The notes under the pieces: generated by a model | The model's database searches: none | What the model was told of the DNA's origin: nothing | What the model saw: only the letters and a program-made list of their open reading frames with translations | Translations under genes and position numbers: made by a program | Origin: Clostridium sp. | GTDB taxonomy: Bacteria; Bacillota; Clostridia; Clostridiales; Clostridiaceae | Direction of reading: 5' to 3' | Length of the DNA stretch: 45,427 bases | Assembly: GCA_028692255.1 (NCBI GenBank) | Contig: JAQUXS010000011.1 | Location: 1 to 45,427, forward strand | Shown here: one piece after another, positions 1-8,564 of the stretch | Numbering within the stretch: the stretch's first letter is position 1 | How the letters are laid out: each line of letters opens with the position of its first letter

Positions 1-1010
1 GAGAGAAAAAAATACCAAGACTTATGGAACTTGCAGAAAAACTTATTAAAAATACAGGATATGAGGAAATTTCTCTTACATCTTTAAGTATATGTGATTA
101 TTCTGACATTAAAAATCTTGTGGTTTCTCTTGTGGAAAAGTATAAAGATGATCATGTTGGAGTTTCACTTCCATCTTTAAGAGTTGATTCTTTCTCTGTA
201 AATCTTATAAAAGAGATTCAAAAGGTTAGAAAGACCGGACTTACTTTTGCACCTGAAGCTGGATCACAGAGAATGAGAGACGTTATAAATAAAGGAGTAA
301 CAGAGGAAAATGTAATTGATTCTGTAAGCAGTGCTTTTAAGTCTGGATGGTCAACGATTAAGCTTTACTATATGATAGGACTTCCATTTGAAACAATTGA
401 TGATGTCAAAGGTATAGCTCATCTATCAAGAAAAGTAGTAGATGAATATTATAAGGTTCCAAAGGAAGATAGAAAAAAAGGACTTAAAGTCACAGTAAGT
501 ACATCAATTTTTGTTCCTAAGCCTTTCACTCCTTTTCAGTGGGCACCAATGGATAAAATGCCTTCTGTAAGAGAAAAGATAAAGGAACTTAGAAATGTTA
601 TGGATAGAAAGATTACTTATAATTGGCATGAGACACCAGTAAGTTACCTTGAAGCTGTATTTGCAAGAGGAGACAGAAAATTATGTGATGTACTTGTAAA
701 AGCTTTTGAAAAAGGTGAAAAATTTGATGGTTGGTCTGAATATTTTAATGAAAATACATGGAAAAAAGCTTTTGAGGAATGCGGTGTTGATGGGGATTTT
801 TATGCTTATAGACAAAGAGAGTACAGTGAAATACTTCCATGGGATTTCATTGATATAGGCGTTTACAAAGATTATCTTATAAATGAAAATGAAAAAGCAA
901 AAGTTGCATCTGTAACACCAGACTGTAGGCTCAAATGTCATAATTGCGGGGCAAACAGAGCTTTTAAAGATGGGAGGTGCTTTGAAGGTGCGATATTTAA
1001 TAAAATTTAA
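1..1010 (+). CDS. B12-binding-type radical SAM protein (TIGR03960-like), C-terminal part
   Basis: The reading frame is open from the first bases of the window (codon phase starts at base 3), so this is the 3' part of a longer gene; the first ATG at base 24 is internal. About 336 residues remain. They look like the core and C-terminal half of the YgiQ/TIGR03960 class of radical SAM proteins: GLTFAPEAGSQRMRDVINKG, a barrel segment KLYYMIGLPFET, and a C-terminal CRLKCHNCGANRAF cysteine cluster. The CxxxCxxC iron-sulfur motif would lie upstream of the window and cannot be checked. The gene overlaps its downstream partner by 29 bases, which suggests translational coupling; the two are found fused or adjacent in many Firmicutes and lie before RNase G and rplU. 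The substrate is not known to me. Confidence 0.85.
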   Translation, partial: EKKIPRLMELAEKLIKNTGYEEISLTSLSICDYSDIKNLVVSLVEKYKDDHVGVSLPSLRVDSFSVNLIKEIQKVRKTGLTFAPEAGSQRMRDVINKGVTEENVIDSVSSAFKSGWSTIKLYYMIGLPFETIDDVKGIAHLSRKVVDEYYKVPKEDRKKGLKVTVSTSIFVPKPFTPFQWAPMDKMPSVREKIKELRNVMDRKITYNWHETPVSYLEAVFARGDRKLCDVLVKAFEKGEKFDGWSEYFNENTWKKAFEECGVDGDFYAYRQREYSEILPWDFIDIGVYKDYLINENEKAKVASVTPDCRLKCHNCGANRAFKDGRCFEGAIFNKI

Positions 1011-1710
1011 AAAAGGTGAAGGAATAAAATATGTTTCACACCTTGATGTTATGAGATCTGTGCAGAGAACTTTTAACAGGGCAGGTTTACCAGCAGCATA
1101 TTCAAAAGGATTTAATCCTCATATGAAGCTTTCATTAACTCAGCCACTTTCTGTAGGAGTTTATTCAGATGGAGATTATTTAGATATTGAATTTGATAGT
1201 GAAGTTGATGAGGAAGAAATAAAAAATAGATTTAATGATAGTTCTAACAAAAACTTAGAAATTTTAAAAGCTGTTAAGATAAAAGAAAATTATGATAGTG
1301 AAGGTAGAAAAATTAAACCTTCAATGGCTGTAATAGACTATGCTTCTTATAAAGTAAATATAAAATATGATGATACTTCAAAACTTATGGATGAATTAGA
1401 AGAACTTTTAAAAAGCAGTGAATGGAACATAATGAAAAAGACAAAGAGCGGCGAAAAAGAAGTAAATATAAGATCTATGGTGAAACATTTTAAATATAAA
1501 ATAGAAGATAATATCCTTAAAATAGATGCTCTTTTGTGCTGTGGAAGTAGAAATAACTTATCAGCAGATCTTATGTCAAAATATATAAAGCAAAATACTT
1601 CTAGTCATTCCGTTAATACTTTTACTGAAATAATAAGGACAGAAATGTATGGAATAAAAGATAAAAAAATAATTCCACTTTCTGAATATTTTAAGGAATA
1701 TATGAATTAA
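982..1710 (+). CDS. TIGR03936-family radical SAM-linked protein
   Basis: A 242-residue protein beginning LKVRYLIKFKKGEGIKYVSH, the typical N-terminus of the DUF2344/TIGR03936 family encoded beside or fused to the TIGR03960 radical SAM protein. The conserved stretch GLPAAYSKGFNPHMKLSL follows at about residues 35-52. I chose TTG at 982, preceded by GGGAGG at 972-977, although spacing is short. ATG at 970 lies before the ribosome-binding site, and GTG at 988 is an alternative. The gene starts inside the previous one. Function is unknown; the constant pairing implies a joint role, perhaps in RNA or ribosome maturation (inference). Confidence 0.82.
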   Translation: MKVRYLIKFKKGEGIKYVSHLDVMRSVQRTFNRAGLPAAYSKGFNPHMKLSLTQPLSVGVYSDGDYLDIEFDSEVDEEEIKNRFNDSSNKNLEILKAVKIKENYDSEGRKIKPSMAVIDYASYKVNIKYDDTSKLMDELEELLKSSEWNIMKKTKSGEKEVNIRSMVKHFKYKIEDNILKIDALLCCGSRNNLSADLMSKYIKQNTSSHSVNTFTEIIRTEMYGIKDKKIIPLSEYFKEYMN

Positions 1711-1728
1711 AGGCTAGAGGTGCTGATT

Positions 1729-3174
1729 TTGAAAAATGTATATATTGAAAGACAAAGTGATTTTCTTAGAATATGCATAAGCCATGATAAAAAACTTGTA
1801 GAATGTTATATTGAAGAAGAAGATAGAGATAGGGTTTCTCCAGGGCAAATATACAAGGGGATTGTAAGAAATATTGTACCGGCAATAAAATGTGCTTTTG
1901 TGGATATAGGGACAGGTAAAAATGCATATATGTATCTTGATTCTAGGCTAAATAACCTTTCTGTGAAAAAAGGTCAAGAACTTCTTGTTGAAATAGTAAA
2001 GGAAAGTATGGGAAGTAAGGGACCAAAGGTCAATAATAACATAACTGTTCCAGGAAGGTATTCAGTCATAGATACATTAGATAATAATATGAAAATTTCC
2101 AAGAAACTAACAGACAAAGATTTGCAGGAGAAGTTTAAAAGCGAAATAAAAAAACCTTTTGATGCAGGAATTATGATAAGAACAAATGCTAAAAATGTTT
2201 CTATTGATGAAATAAACATGGAGATTTCACAGCTTTATAAAATATATAAAAATATATTAAAGAAATCAGAAATTATGATTAAGCCTAACCTTTTATATGA
2301 TGCAGGCGGACCAATGGGAAGAGTTCTTAGAGACTCTATAGATCGCAATACTTCAAAAGTTGTAGTTACTGATAAAAATGATTATGATTTTATATCTGAT
2401 TATTTTAAAGAAAAATATGATATAAAAACAGAAGTAGAACTTTATAAAAATAGTATACCTATAATGGAATATTATGATATAGAAAATGAAATACTTAACC
2501 TTAGAGATAAAAATGTTAAACTCGATTGTGGTGGGTATCTTGTAATTGATAAAACCGAAGCAATGTATGTGATAGATGTTAATTCTGGTAAAAATTTAAA
2601 AGGTAGAAATATAGAAAAAACTGCTGAAATAACTGATTTAGATGCTGCCGCAGAAATTGCAAGACAAGTGAGACTTAGAAATTTAAGTGGCATCATTGTA
2701 ATAGATTTTATTGATATTCAAAGTAAAATTGTAAAAGAAAAAATTTTAAAAACACTTAATGATGGATTTAGAAGTGATAAAAATAAGACTATAATATATC
2801 CTTTTACAGAACTTAATCTTGTGCAAATTGCAAGAAGAAGAAGGGGAAAGTCAATACTTTCATATATAGACGAAAGTTGCAGCTGTTGTTTTGGAAAGGG
2901 AACTGTACTTAAATTTTCATATTTAAAACATCTTTTAATGGGAAAAGTACTTAGAATATCAGAGCAGAATGGAATTGACCAAATATATATTGAATTAGGG
3001 AATGCCTATAAAAAGCAAATAACGGACGACACAGCAAGTTTTATAAATGACATAGGTGCTAAAGGTAAAGTGGTCTATTTAAAATATGTAAATGATCCTA
3101 AAAGATTAAAAGTTGAACCAGTTGCAATTAAAAGTGAAATGCAGGAGTTAGCTGAATATAAAATATATGGGTAA
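1729..3174 (+). CDS. rng: Ribonuclease E/G family endoribonuclease
   Basis: A 481-residue protein of RNase G size. The N-terminal S1-like RNA-binding domain is seen in GQIYKGIVRNIVPAIKCAFV and VDIGTGKNAYMY. The catalytic core contains VIDVNSGKNLKGRNIEKTA with the metal-binding aspartate, then IVIDFIDI. The zinc-link cysteines SCSCCFGKGTV follow at about residue 385. It lacks the long C-terminal scaffold of E. coli RNase E. It should cleave single-stranded AU-rich RNA in rRNA maturation and mRNA turnover. TTG at 1729, about 9 bases after AGAGG, gives the usual N-terminus; GTG at 1720 abuts the ribosome-binding site. It follows the radical SAM pair closely and precedes the L21 leader. Confidence 0.92.
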   Translation: MKNVYIERQSDFLRICISHDKKLVECYIEEEDRDRVSPGQIYKGIVRNIVPAIKCAFVDIGTGKNAYMYLDSRLNNLSVKKGQELLVEIVKESMGSKGPKVNNNITVPGRYSVIDTLDNNMKISKKLTDKDLQEKFKSEIKKPFDAGIMIRTNAKNVSIDEINMEISQLYKIYKNILKKSEIMIKPNLLYDAGGPMGRVLRDSIDRNTSKVVVTDKNDYDFISDYFKEKYDIKTEVELYKNSIPIMEYYDIENEILNLRDKNVKLDCGGYLVIDKTEAMYVIDVNSGKNLKGRNIEKTAEITDLDAAAEIARQVRLRNLSGIIVIDFIDIQSKIVKEKILKTLNDGFRSDKNKTIIYPFTELNLVQIARRRRGKSILSYIDESCSCCFGKGTVLKFSYLKHLLMGKVLRISEQNGIDQIYIELGNAYKKQITDDTASFINDIGAKGKVVYLKYVNDPKRLKVEPVAIKSEMQELAEYKIYG

Positions 3175-3204
3175 ATTTCTTTACAAGAGGAATAATATGT
3201 GTTA

Positions 3205-3300
3205 AACTGTCATTTGTAGACCGCACACATAGGGTTTTTAAAACATAAAATTTTATTTTGTGTACCTGAGATGGCGAGACTGGATTGAGGAGGTGTTTTT
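3205..3300 (+). promoter_or_regulatory. Probable L21 (rplU) ribosomal protein leader
   Basis: The 126-base gap between rng and rplU is structured and relatively GC-rich. ACACA at 3225-3229 can pair with TGTGT at 3259-3263, enclosing an A/T hairpin. The segment ACCTGAGATGGCGAGAC (3264-3280) runs into the ribosome-binding site GAGGAGGTG (3287-3295), and ACCT at 3264-3267 can pair with AGGT at 3291-3294. Position and this conserved tail match the Rfam L21 leader of low-GC Gram-positives, thought to give feedback control by ribosomal protein. The exact 5' end is not certain. Confidence 0.68.
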
Positions 3301-3612
3301 ATGTACGCAGTTGTAGTTACTGGAGGAAAACAATATAAAGTTTCAGAAGGAGACGTTATATTTGTTGAAAAGCTTGAAGCACAGGTTGATTCAAATGTTG
3401 AACTTTCACAAGTTTTAGCAGTTGGAAAAGAAGACGGAATCGTTATAGGTAAACCTGTAGTTGAAGGTGCTAAAGTTGTTGCTAAAGTAGCAGCACAAGG
3501 CAAAGAAAAGAAAGTTATAGTCTTTAAATACAAACGTAAAAAAGATTACAGAAGAAAACAAGGACACAGACAACCATACACTAAACTTGTTATTGAAAAA
3601 ATAGAAGCATAG
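3301..3612 (+). CDS. rplU: 50S ribosomal protein L21
   Basis: 103 residues, the normal length. It starts [18 protein letters not shown], the L21 signature, and ends with the basic [19 protein letters not shown] segment that contacts 23S rRNA. The ribosome-binding site GAGGAGGTG stands 6 bases before ATG. It is first in a conserved rplU-prp-rpmA-obgE block and is preceded by a leader that probably gives autoregulation. Confidence 0.98.
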   Translation: MYAVVVTGGKQYKVSEGDVIFVEKLEAQVDSNVELSQVLAVGKEDGIVIGKPVVEGAKVVAKVAAQGKEKKVIVFKYKRKKDYRRKQGHRQPYTKLVIEKIEA

Positions 3613-3613
3613 T

Positions 3614-3940
3614 ATGATTAATGTGATTTTTGTAAAGAAAGAAAATCGTATAGTTTCCTTTAATATAAAAGGTCATGCAGGTTATGATGTTTATGGAAGC
3701 GACATTGTGTGCAGTGCTGTTTCAGCATTGTCACTTACTTTTGCTAATGGAATTACTGAAATAGTAAAAGCAAAGGCAGTGGTAAGTGATAAGGATGGTT
3801 TTTTAAGTATTGATTTAAAAAACGAAGAAACAGAAAAAATTAATCAATGTCAAATTCTTTTGGAAACAATGCTATTAGGAATGAAAAGTATTGAAATTAA
3901 TTATAGAAAATATATAAACGTAAAAGTTGAGGAGGTGTAG
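3614..3940 (+). CDS. prp: Ribosomal-processing cysteine protease Prp (YsxB family)
   Basis: 108 residues; the family is fixed between L21 and L27 in Firmicutes. The catalytic histidine is in IKGHAGYDVYG (about residue 21) and the catalytic cysteine in DIVCSAVSALS (about residue 33). In Staphylococcus aureus Prp removes the N-terminal extension of L27, which is essential for ribosome function. The L27 encoded 4 bases downstream has exactly such an extension, supporting the same role here. The start lies one base after the rplU stop without a clear ribosome-binding site, so translation is probably coupled. Confidence 0.93.
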   Translation: MINVIFVKKENRIVSFNIKGHAGYDVYGSDIVCSAVSALSLTFANGITEIVKAKAVVSDKDGFLSIDLKNEETEKINQCQILLETMLLGMKSIEINYRKYINVKVEEV

Positions 3941-3944
3941 TTAA

Positions 3945-4247
3945 ATGTTAAACATAAATCTTCAATTGTTTGCCCACAAAAAAGGAATGGGTAGTACAAG
4001 AAACGGTAGAGATAGTGAATCTAAAAGACTTGGTGCTAAAAGTGCTGATGGAGAATTCGTACTTGCTGGAAACATACTTTTTAGACAAAGAGGAACAAAA
4101 ATTCATCCAGGTGCTAATGTAGGTATAGGATCAGATGACACTTTGTATGCTAAAATTGACGGAATTGTTAAATTCGAAAGAGTTGGAAGAGACAAGAAAA
4201 AAGCAAGCGTTTATCCTGTAGACATCGAGAATAGTATTGCAGAATAG
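3945..4247 (+). CDS. rpmA: 50S ribosomal protein L27 with cleavable N-terminal extension
   Basis: 100 residues. The body [20 protein letters not shown] is standard L27. It is preceded by MLNINLQLF, the hydrophobic extension typical of Firmicutes and Fusobacteria that Prp removes after Phe9, so the mature protein would begin AHKKG. L27's N-terminus reaches the peptidyl-transferase centre, so removal is required. Ribosome-binding site GAGGAGGTG overlaps the end of prp. A strong terminator follows immediately. Confidence 0.97.
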   Translation: MLNINLQLFAHKKGMGSTRNGRDSESKRLGAKSADGEFVLAGNILFRQRGTKIHPGANVGIGSDDTLYAKIDGIVKFERVGRDKKKASVYPVDIENSIAE

Positions 4248-4249
4248 TT

Positions 4250-4276
4250 AAAAGCACCCACTAAGGGTGCTTTTTT
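4250..4276 (+). terminator. Intrinsic terminator after rpmA
   Basis: AAAAGCACCC (4250-4259) pairs perfectly with GGGTGCTTTT (4265-4274) around a 5-base loop and runs into six T residues. It should end the rplU-prp-rpmA transcript, leaving obgE with its own promoter or with read-through. Confidence 0.9.
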
Positions 4277-4345
4277 AAAATAAAAAATTATATCATGGTA
4301 ATAATATTATATGTAGTTATTACTTATATGAAGAGGAGAACAAAA

Positions 4346-5620
4346 ATGTTTATTGATACAGCCAGAATACTTGTTAAATCTGGAATTGGTGGAGATGGAG
4401 CAGTATCTTTCAGAAGAGAAAAGTTTGCACCACTTGGAGGTCCAGATGGTGGAGATGGTGGAAGAGGTGGAGATGTCATACTTGTAACGGATAAGAATAT
4501 GACAACTCTTTTGGATTTTAGTTATAGAAGAAAATATGCTGCGAAACCTGGAATTGCCGGATCAAGTTCAAAATGTTATGGTAAAGATGGAGAAGATCTT
4601 TATGTAAAAGTACCAGTAGGAACTGTTGTAAAAGATGTTGAAACAGGAAAGATAATGGCAGATTTATCTCATATTGGAGATAAATTTGTAGTTGTAAAAG
4701 GTGGAAAAGGTGGAAAGGGTAATGTAAAATTTTGCACGCCAACAAGGCAGGCACCTAATTTTGCAGAACCAGGAATGCCAGGAGAAGATAGATGGGTAAA
4801 TCTAGAACTTAAACTTTTAGCAGATGTTGGGCTCATTGGATTCCCTAATGTTGGTAAATCAACACTTCTTTCAGTGGTTTCCAAAGCAAAGCCAAAGATA
4901 GCAAATTATCATTTTACTACTCTTGAGCCAAACCTTGGAGTTGTAAGCCTACCTAAAATACCTGGATTTGTAATTGCAGATATACCAGGAATAATAGAAG
5001 GGGCTGCAGAAGGTGTAGGACTTGGAATAGAATTCTTAAGACATATTGAAAGAACAAGACTTTTGATTCATGTTGTGGATATATCAGGTAGTGAAGGAAG
5101 AGATCCAATTGAAGATTTTATAAAAATAAACGGTGAACTTAAAAAGTATAGTGTAGATTTATCTGATAGACCTCAAATTGTAGTGGCAAATAAAAGTGAT
5201 ATATGCATGGATGAAAATGCCTTTAAGAATTTTAAAGAAAAAATAAGTAAAATGGATTACAAATATGTATATGAAATATCAGCAGCTACAAGGCAAGGCG
5301 TTGACGAGGTTATGAAGGAAGCAGCAAGAGAGCTTTCAAATATACCTATCAAGGATCTTGAAATAAACGAAGAGGAAAAATTTGTTGAAAAAGGAAAACA
5401 ATTTACTTATACAATAACACAGGAAGAAAATGTATTTATTATTGAAGGTTCTTTTGTTGATAGACTTCTTGGCAGCGTAAATGTAAATGATCCTCAGGAG
5501 CTTATGTATTTCCATAAAGTTCTTAAAAATAAAGGTGTTATAGATGAACTTATTTCAATGGGAATAAAGGACAACGATGTTGTTAGATTAAACGATTTTG
5601 AATTTGAATTTATATTATAG
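4346..5620 (+). CDS. obgE: GTPase Obg (CgtA)
   Basis: 424 residues with three domains. The glycine-rich Obg fold begins [20 protein letters not shown]. The GTPase domain carries G1 GFPNVGKST, switch [16 protein letters not shown]3 [12 protein letters not shown] and G4 NKSD. The C-terminal OCT domain (about residues 345-424) is present in full. Obg assists late 50S assembly and stringent and sporulation signalling. ATG at 4346 has AGAGGAG 8 bases before it and gives the family N-terminus; the longer frame back to 4295 has no such signal. yhbY follows 10 bases downstream. Confidence 0.97.
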   Translation: MFIDTARILVKSGIGGDGAVSFRREKFAPLGGPDGGDGGRGGDVILVTDKNMTTLLDFSYRRKYAAKPGIAGSSSKCYGKDGEDLYVKVPVGTVVKDVETGKIMADLSHIGDKFVVVKGGKGGKGNVKFCTPTRQAPNFAEPGMPGEDRWVNLELKLLADVGLIGFPNVGKSTLLSVVSKAKPKIANYHFTTLEPNLGVVSLPKIPGFVIADIPGIIEGAAEGVGLGIEFLRHIERTRLLIHVVDISGSEGRDPIEDFIKINGELKKYSVDLSDRPQIVVANKSDICMDENAFKNFKEKISKMDYKYVYEISAATRQGVDEVMKEAARELSNIPIKDLEINEEEKFVEKGKQFTYTITQEENVFIIEGSFVDRLLGSVNVNDPQELMYFHKVLKNKGVIDELISMGIKDNDVVRLNDFEFEFIL

Positions 5621-5630
5621 GAGAAAATTG

Positions 5631-5921
5631 ATGATAAATAGTAAACAGAGAAGTTATTTAAGGTCACTTTCAAGTAGAATGCAACCTATATTCCAAATTG
5701 GTAAAAATGATATAGGAGACGAACTTTACAACCAAATTTCAGATGCCCTTGAAGCAAGGGAGCTTATTAAGATTTCAGTACTTGATACTAGTACACTTAA
5801 TTCACGTGAGGCCTGCAATATAATATGTAGTGAGCTAAATTGTGAGGGAGTTCAGGTTATAGGAAGAAAATTTGTTATATACAAAAAATCTGAAAGACAC
5901 CCTAAAATAGAATTACAATAA
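5631..5921 (+). CDS. yhbY: YhbY/CRM-domain ribosome-associated RNA-binding protein
   Basis: 96 residues forming one CRM domain: LRSLSSRMQPIFQIGKND, then ISDALEARELIKISVL, and a C-terminal VQVIGRKFVIYKKSE. YhbY-type proteins bind pre-50S particles. The start at 5631 has TAGGAGAAA just upstream, overlapping the obgE stop. It is the last gene of the obgE unit and is followed by a long perfect hairpin. Confidence 0.93.
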   Translation: MINSKQRSYLRSLSSRMQPIFQIGKNDIGDELYNQISDALEARELIKISVLDTSTLNSREACNIICSELNCEGVQVIGRKFVIYKKSERHPKIELQ

Positions 5922-5959
5922 CAATAATCAGATGAATGAAAATTCATCTGATTATTGTT
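5920..5959 (+). terminator. Long perfect hairpin after yhbY
   Basis: An 18-base arm (5920-5937) is perfectly complementary to 5942-5959, with a GAAA tetraloop. The stem begins inside the yhbY stop codon. No strong T run follows, so it may act as a weak terminator or as a 3' end stabiliser. Confidence 0.6.
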
Positions 5960-6003
5960 ATATTATAAAAATTATTTACAAATAAAATACAGAATATGAC
6001 ATG

Positions 6004-6028
6004 TAACACTAAATAAATGTGTTATAAT
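6004..6028 (+). promoter_or_regulatory. Extended -10 promoter for nadD with overlapping inverted repeat
   Basis: TGTTATAAT at 6020-6028 is a full extended -10 element, with no good -35 box. An inverted repeat TAACAC (6004-6009) / GTGTTA (6019-6024) with a 9-base spacer overlaps it, in the position expected for a repressor site. No regulator can be named from the sequence. Confidence 0.5.
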
Positions 6029-6114
6029 ATAGCTGAGTTTTTAGTGCTAAATATATAATATTTGCGTTAAAGAACTTTTAAAAATTATTAAAAAATTACT
6101 AAAGAGGTATTACG

Positions 6115-6714
6115 ATGAAAAAAGGCATAATAGGTGGAACTTTTGACCCATTTCATAATGGCCATTTATATATTGCAGAACAAGCAATTAAACTACTTAA
6201 TTTGGACAGAATAGTTTTTATACCAGCGGGTAATCCACCACACAAGAAATATAAAAATGTAACTGATTCAAAGATAAGGTATAAAATGCTTTGCCATGCT
6301 TTAAAGGATGAAAAATGTTTTGAAATAGATAATTTTGAAATATTAAAAAAGGGCTTAAGTTATACTTATGAAACTCTTTTATATTTGAAGAAAAAAGAAC
6401 CAAACACAGAATGGTATTTTATATGCGGACTTGATTGTCTTATGGAGCTTGAAACTTGGAAAAATGTTAATGTAATTTTTTCTCTATGTAAACTTGTTGT
6501 ATTTGCAAGAGAGGGATATGATGAAATTCAAGTTAAAAAACAAAAAGAAGCTGAAGAAAAAAAATATGGGAAGAAAATTCATCTTATAAATCTTCCTAAA
6601 CTTAATATATCTTCTTCATATATAAGAGAATGCATTGAAAGTGGAGAGGATATATCAAATATTGTACCAGAAGCTGTAAATAAAGATATTATAAATTTAA
6701 AATTGTATAAGTAA
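6115..6714 (+). CDS. nadD: Nicotinate-mononucleotide adenylyltransferase
   Basis: 199 residues. The nucleotidyltransferase signature GGTFDPFHNGHLY is at the N-terminus and the second phosphate-binding motif SSSYIRE near residue 173. NadD joins ATP and nicotinate mononucleotide to deamido-NAD in the cytoplasm. The ribosome-binding site AAAGAGGT precedes ATG. yqeK follows, the usual nadD-yqeK pair in Firmicutes. Confidence 0.96.
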   Translation: MKKGIIGGTFDPFHNGHLYIAEQAIKLLNLDRIVFIPAGNPPHKKYKNVTDSKIRYKMLCHALKDEKCFEIDNFEILKKGLSYTYETLLYLKKKEPNTEWYFICGLDCLMELETWKNVNVIFSLCKLVVFAREGYDEIQVKKQKEAEEKKYGKKIHLINLPKLNISSSYIRECIESGEDISNIVPEAVNKDIINLKLYK

Positions 6715-6727
6715 GGAAGTGCTGTGT

Positions 6728-7297
6728 GTGTGGAATGAAGAAAAAATGAATGAATATTTAAAGAAAAATCTTGAAGAGGAAAGATATATTCATAGTATTG
6801 GAGTAATGAATACAGCAGTTAAGATGGCAAAGCTTTATGGATGTGATGACAAGAAAGCCAAAATTGCAGGACTTATACACGATTGTGCTAAACAGATGGA
6901 TAAAGATAAAATTTTAGAATTATGCAAAAGTAATGGATATAGTATAGACTATGTTGAAGAAAAAAATCCGGGAATTATGCATGGTGCTGCAGGAGCAATC
7001 ATTGCAAAGAAAGTAATGGGAGTTACTGATAGCAGTATACTAAGTGCAATAGAATATCATACAACAGGTAAAAAGGAAATGACTCTTCTTCAAAAAATAA
7101 TATATTTAGCAGATTACATAGAACCTTCAAGGGATTTTGATGGGGTGGAAAAATTAAGAGAAGAGGCTTTTAAAGATTTAAATAAGGCAGTTTTAATGGG
7201 TTTTGATAGTACAATAAAATTGGTAATTGAAAAAGGTGGACTTATACATCAAAATACAATTGATGCAAGAAATTATATTATATGCTATGAAAATTAG
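6728..7297 (+). CDS. yqeK: HD-domain protein YqeK, symmetrical dinucleoside tetraphosphatase family
   Basis: 189 residues with the HD-domain metal ligands in order: RYIHSIGVMNTA, GLIHDCAKQM, IMHGAAGA, EYHTTG and LADYIEPSRDFDG. YqeK homologues hydrolyse Ap4A to ADP. I prefer GTG at 6728, about 10 bases after AGGA; GTG at 6719 overlaps that signal and ATG at 6746 would cut the domain. The gene follows nadD closely. Confidence 0.92.
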   Translation: MWNEEKMNEYLKKNLEEERYIHSIGVMNTAVKMAKLYGCDDKKAKIAGLIHDCAKQMDKDKILELCKSNGYSIDYVEEKNPGIMHGAAGAIIAKKVMGVTDSSILSAIEYHTTGKKEMTLLQKIIYLADYIEPSRDFDGVEKLREEAFKDLNKAVLMGFDSTIKLVIEKGGLIHQNTIDARNYIICYEN

Positions 7298-7306
7298 GAG
7301 AGAAAT

Positions 7307-8542
7307 ATGGAAGAAAAAAAGTTTGATGTTAAAAATAGAAAAGTTTTAAAAAAAGTTTTAATAGTAATTTTTTCAATTTTTATATGTGTTGCAATTGTAT
7401 TAACTTTTTTTACTTTGTTTTATCTAAATGGAACAAATAGTAAATCTAATTACGTAAATGTAAAGGCATATGCACCTAAAAATAATGAGAATGTAAATAT
7501 TTTAGTTACAGGTGTAACTGCAAGAGGGAATCAATCAAAGGAAACTAATTCAATTGTGCTATTTCATTATGAACCACAAACTAAGAAATTAAAAGTGGTT
7601 TCTGTTCCAAGAGATTCACTTATAAAAGTTGATGGAAAAAATCAAAAATTAAGGACAGCAAATTCAGTAGATGGTCCCAAATTTATTGTAAGTAGTGTCC
7701 AAAATCTTATGAATATAAAGGTAAACTATTATGTTCAGCTTGATTATGATTCATTTAAAAACATTATGAATTCATTAGGCCCAGTAGAAGTTAATGTGAA
7801 TAGCAATATGAATTATGATGACAGTGCACAGAAATTGCATATAAATTTACAAAAGGGACCTCAGCAGTTAAATGCAGAAAAAGCAGAAGAGTATTATAGA
7901 TGGGTAAAAAATAATGATGGCAAGGGTCTTGCAGATGGAGACCTTGGAAGAATAAAGAATGATCAGCAGTATATTGAAAGTGCTATGTCAAAAGCAGGTA
8001 GATTGTCTACTATTGTGAAATATCCTTCAATAATTTCTTCAATTTCAAAGAATATTGAGAGTAATATGACTACTAACGAAGTAATAAAGTATGCAAGGTT
8101 GTTTAGTCATGTTAATAAATCCAATGTAAGTTTTGTCACAGCAAGTGGTATAGATTTAACAATTGATGGTGAAGATAAATATTACATTATGAATAATAGT
8201 AAAAATGCAGAAATACTAAATAATTCAAAAGAGTCAAAGTACACTTCTTATGAAGCTTCTCTTAAAGTAGATGTATTAAATGGAACTGAGAAAAATGGTT
8301 TCGCAAAGGAGTGTAAAACTGTACTAAATGACAGGGGATTTAAAACAGTAACTACAGGCAATGCACCTAAAAAGCCAGTAGATGCGACAAAAGTTACTTT
8401 TTATGGTTTGGATCAAAGTAAAATTGCTCAAATTAAAGATGACATGGGCAGCAGTGTAAATTCCAATGATTATGAACTTGTAAATGAAAAAAGCAGTAAA
8501 TATGATGTAGTAGTAGTACTTGGAAATGACAAAAAAAATTAA
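7307..8542 (+). CDS. LytR-CpsA-Psr (LCP) family cell-wall glycopolymer ligase with LytR_C domain
   Basis: 411 residues. One membrane helix (about residues 18-40) follows a short basic cytoplasmic tail. The LCP domain shows SVPRDSLIKVDG, LDYDSFKNIMNSLGPVEV and the arginine-containing GDLGRIKNDQQYI. A C-terminal LytR_C domain begins SLKVDVLNGTEKNGFA at about residue 318. LCP enzymes attach teichoic-acid-like or capsular polymers from lipid carriers to peptidoglycan outside the membrane. It sits 9 bases after yqeK. The substrate polymer cannot be told from sequence. Confidence 0.93.
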   Translation: MEEKKFDVKNRKVLKKVLIVIFSIFICVAIVLTFFTLFYLNGTNSKSNYVNVKAYAPKNNENVNILVTGVTARGNQSKETNSIVLFHYEPQTKKLKVVSVPRDSLIKVDGKNQKLRTANSVDGPKFIVSSVQNLMNIKVNYYVQLDYDSFKNIMNSLGPVEVNVNSNMNYDDSAQKLHINLQKGPQQLNAEKAEEYYRWVKNNDGKGLADGDLGRIKNDQQYIESAMSKAGRLSTIVKYPSIISSISKNIESNMTTNEVIKYARLFSHVNKSNVSFVTASGIDLTIDGEDKYYIMNNSKNAEILNNSKESKYTSYEASLKVDVLNGTEKNGFAKECKTVLNDRGFKTVTTGNAPKKPVDATKVTFYGLDQSKIAQIKDDMGSSVNSNDYELVNEKSSKYDVVVVLGNDKKN

Positions 8543-8564
8543 ATATACAAATTAGAAGAATAGG

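Noticed and set aside
3210-3533. 107-codon minus-strand frame opposite rplU
   Set aside because: It lies across the L21 leader and the highly conserved rplU gene and has Ser/Thr-rich shadow composition.
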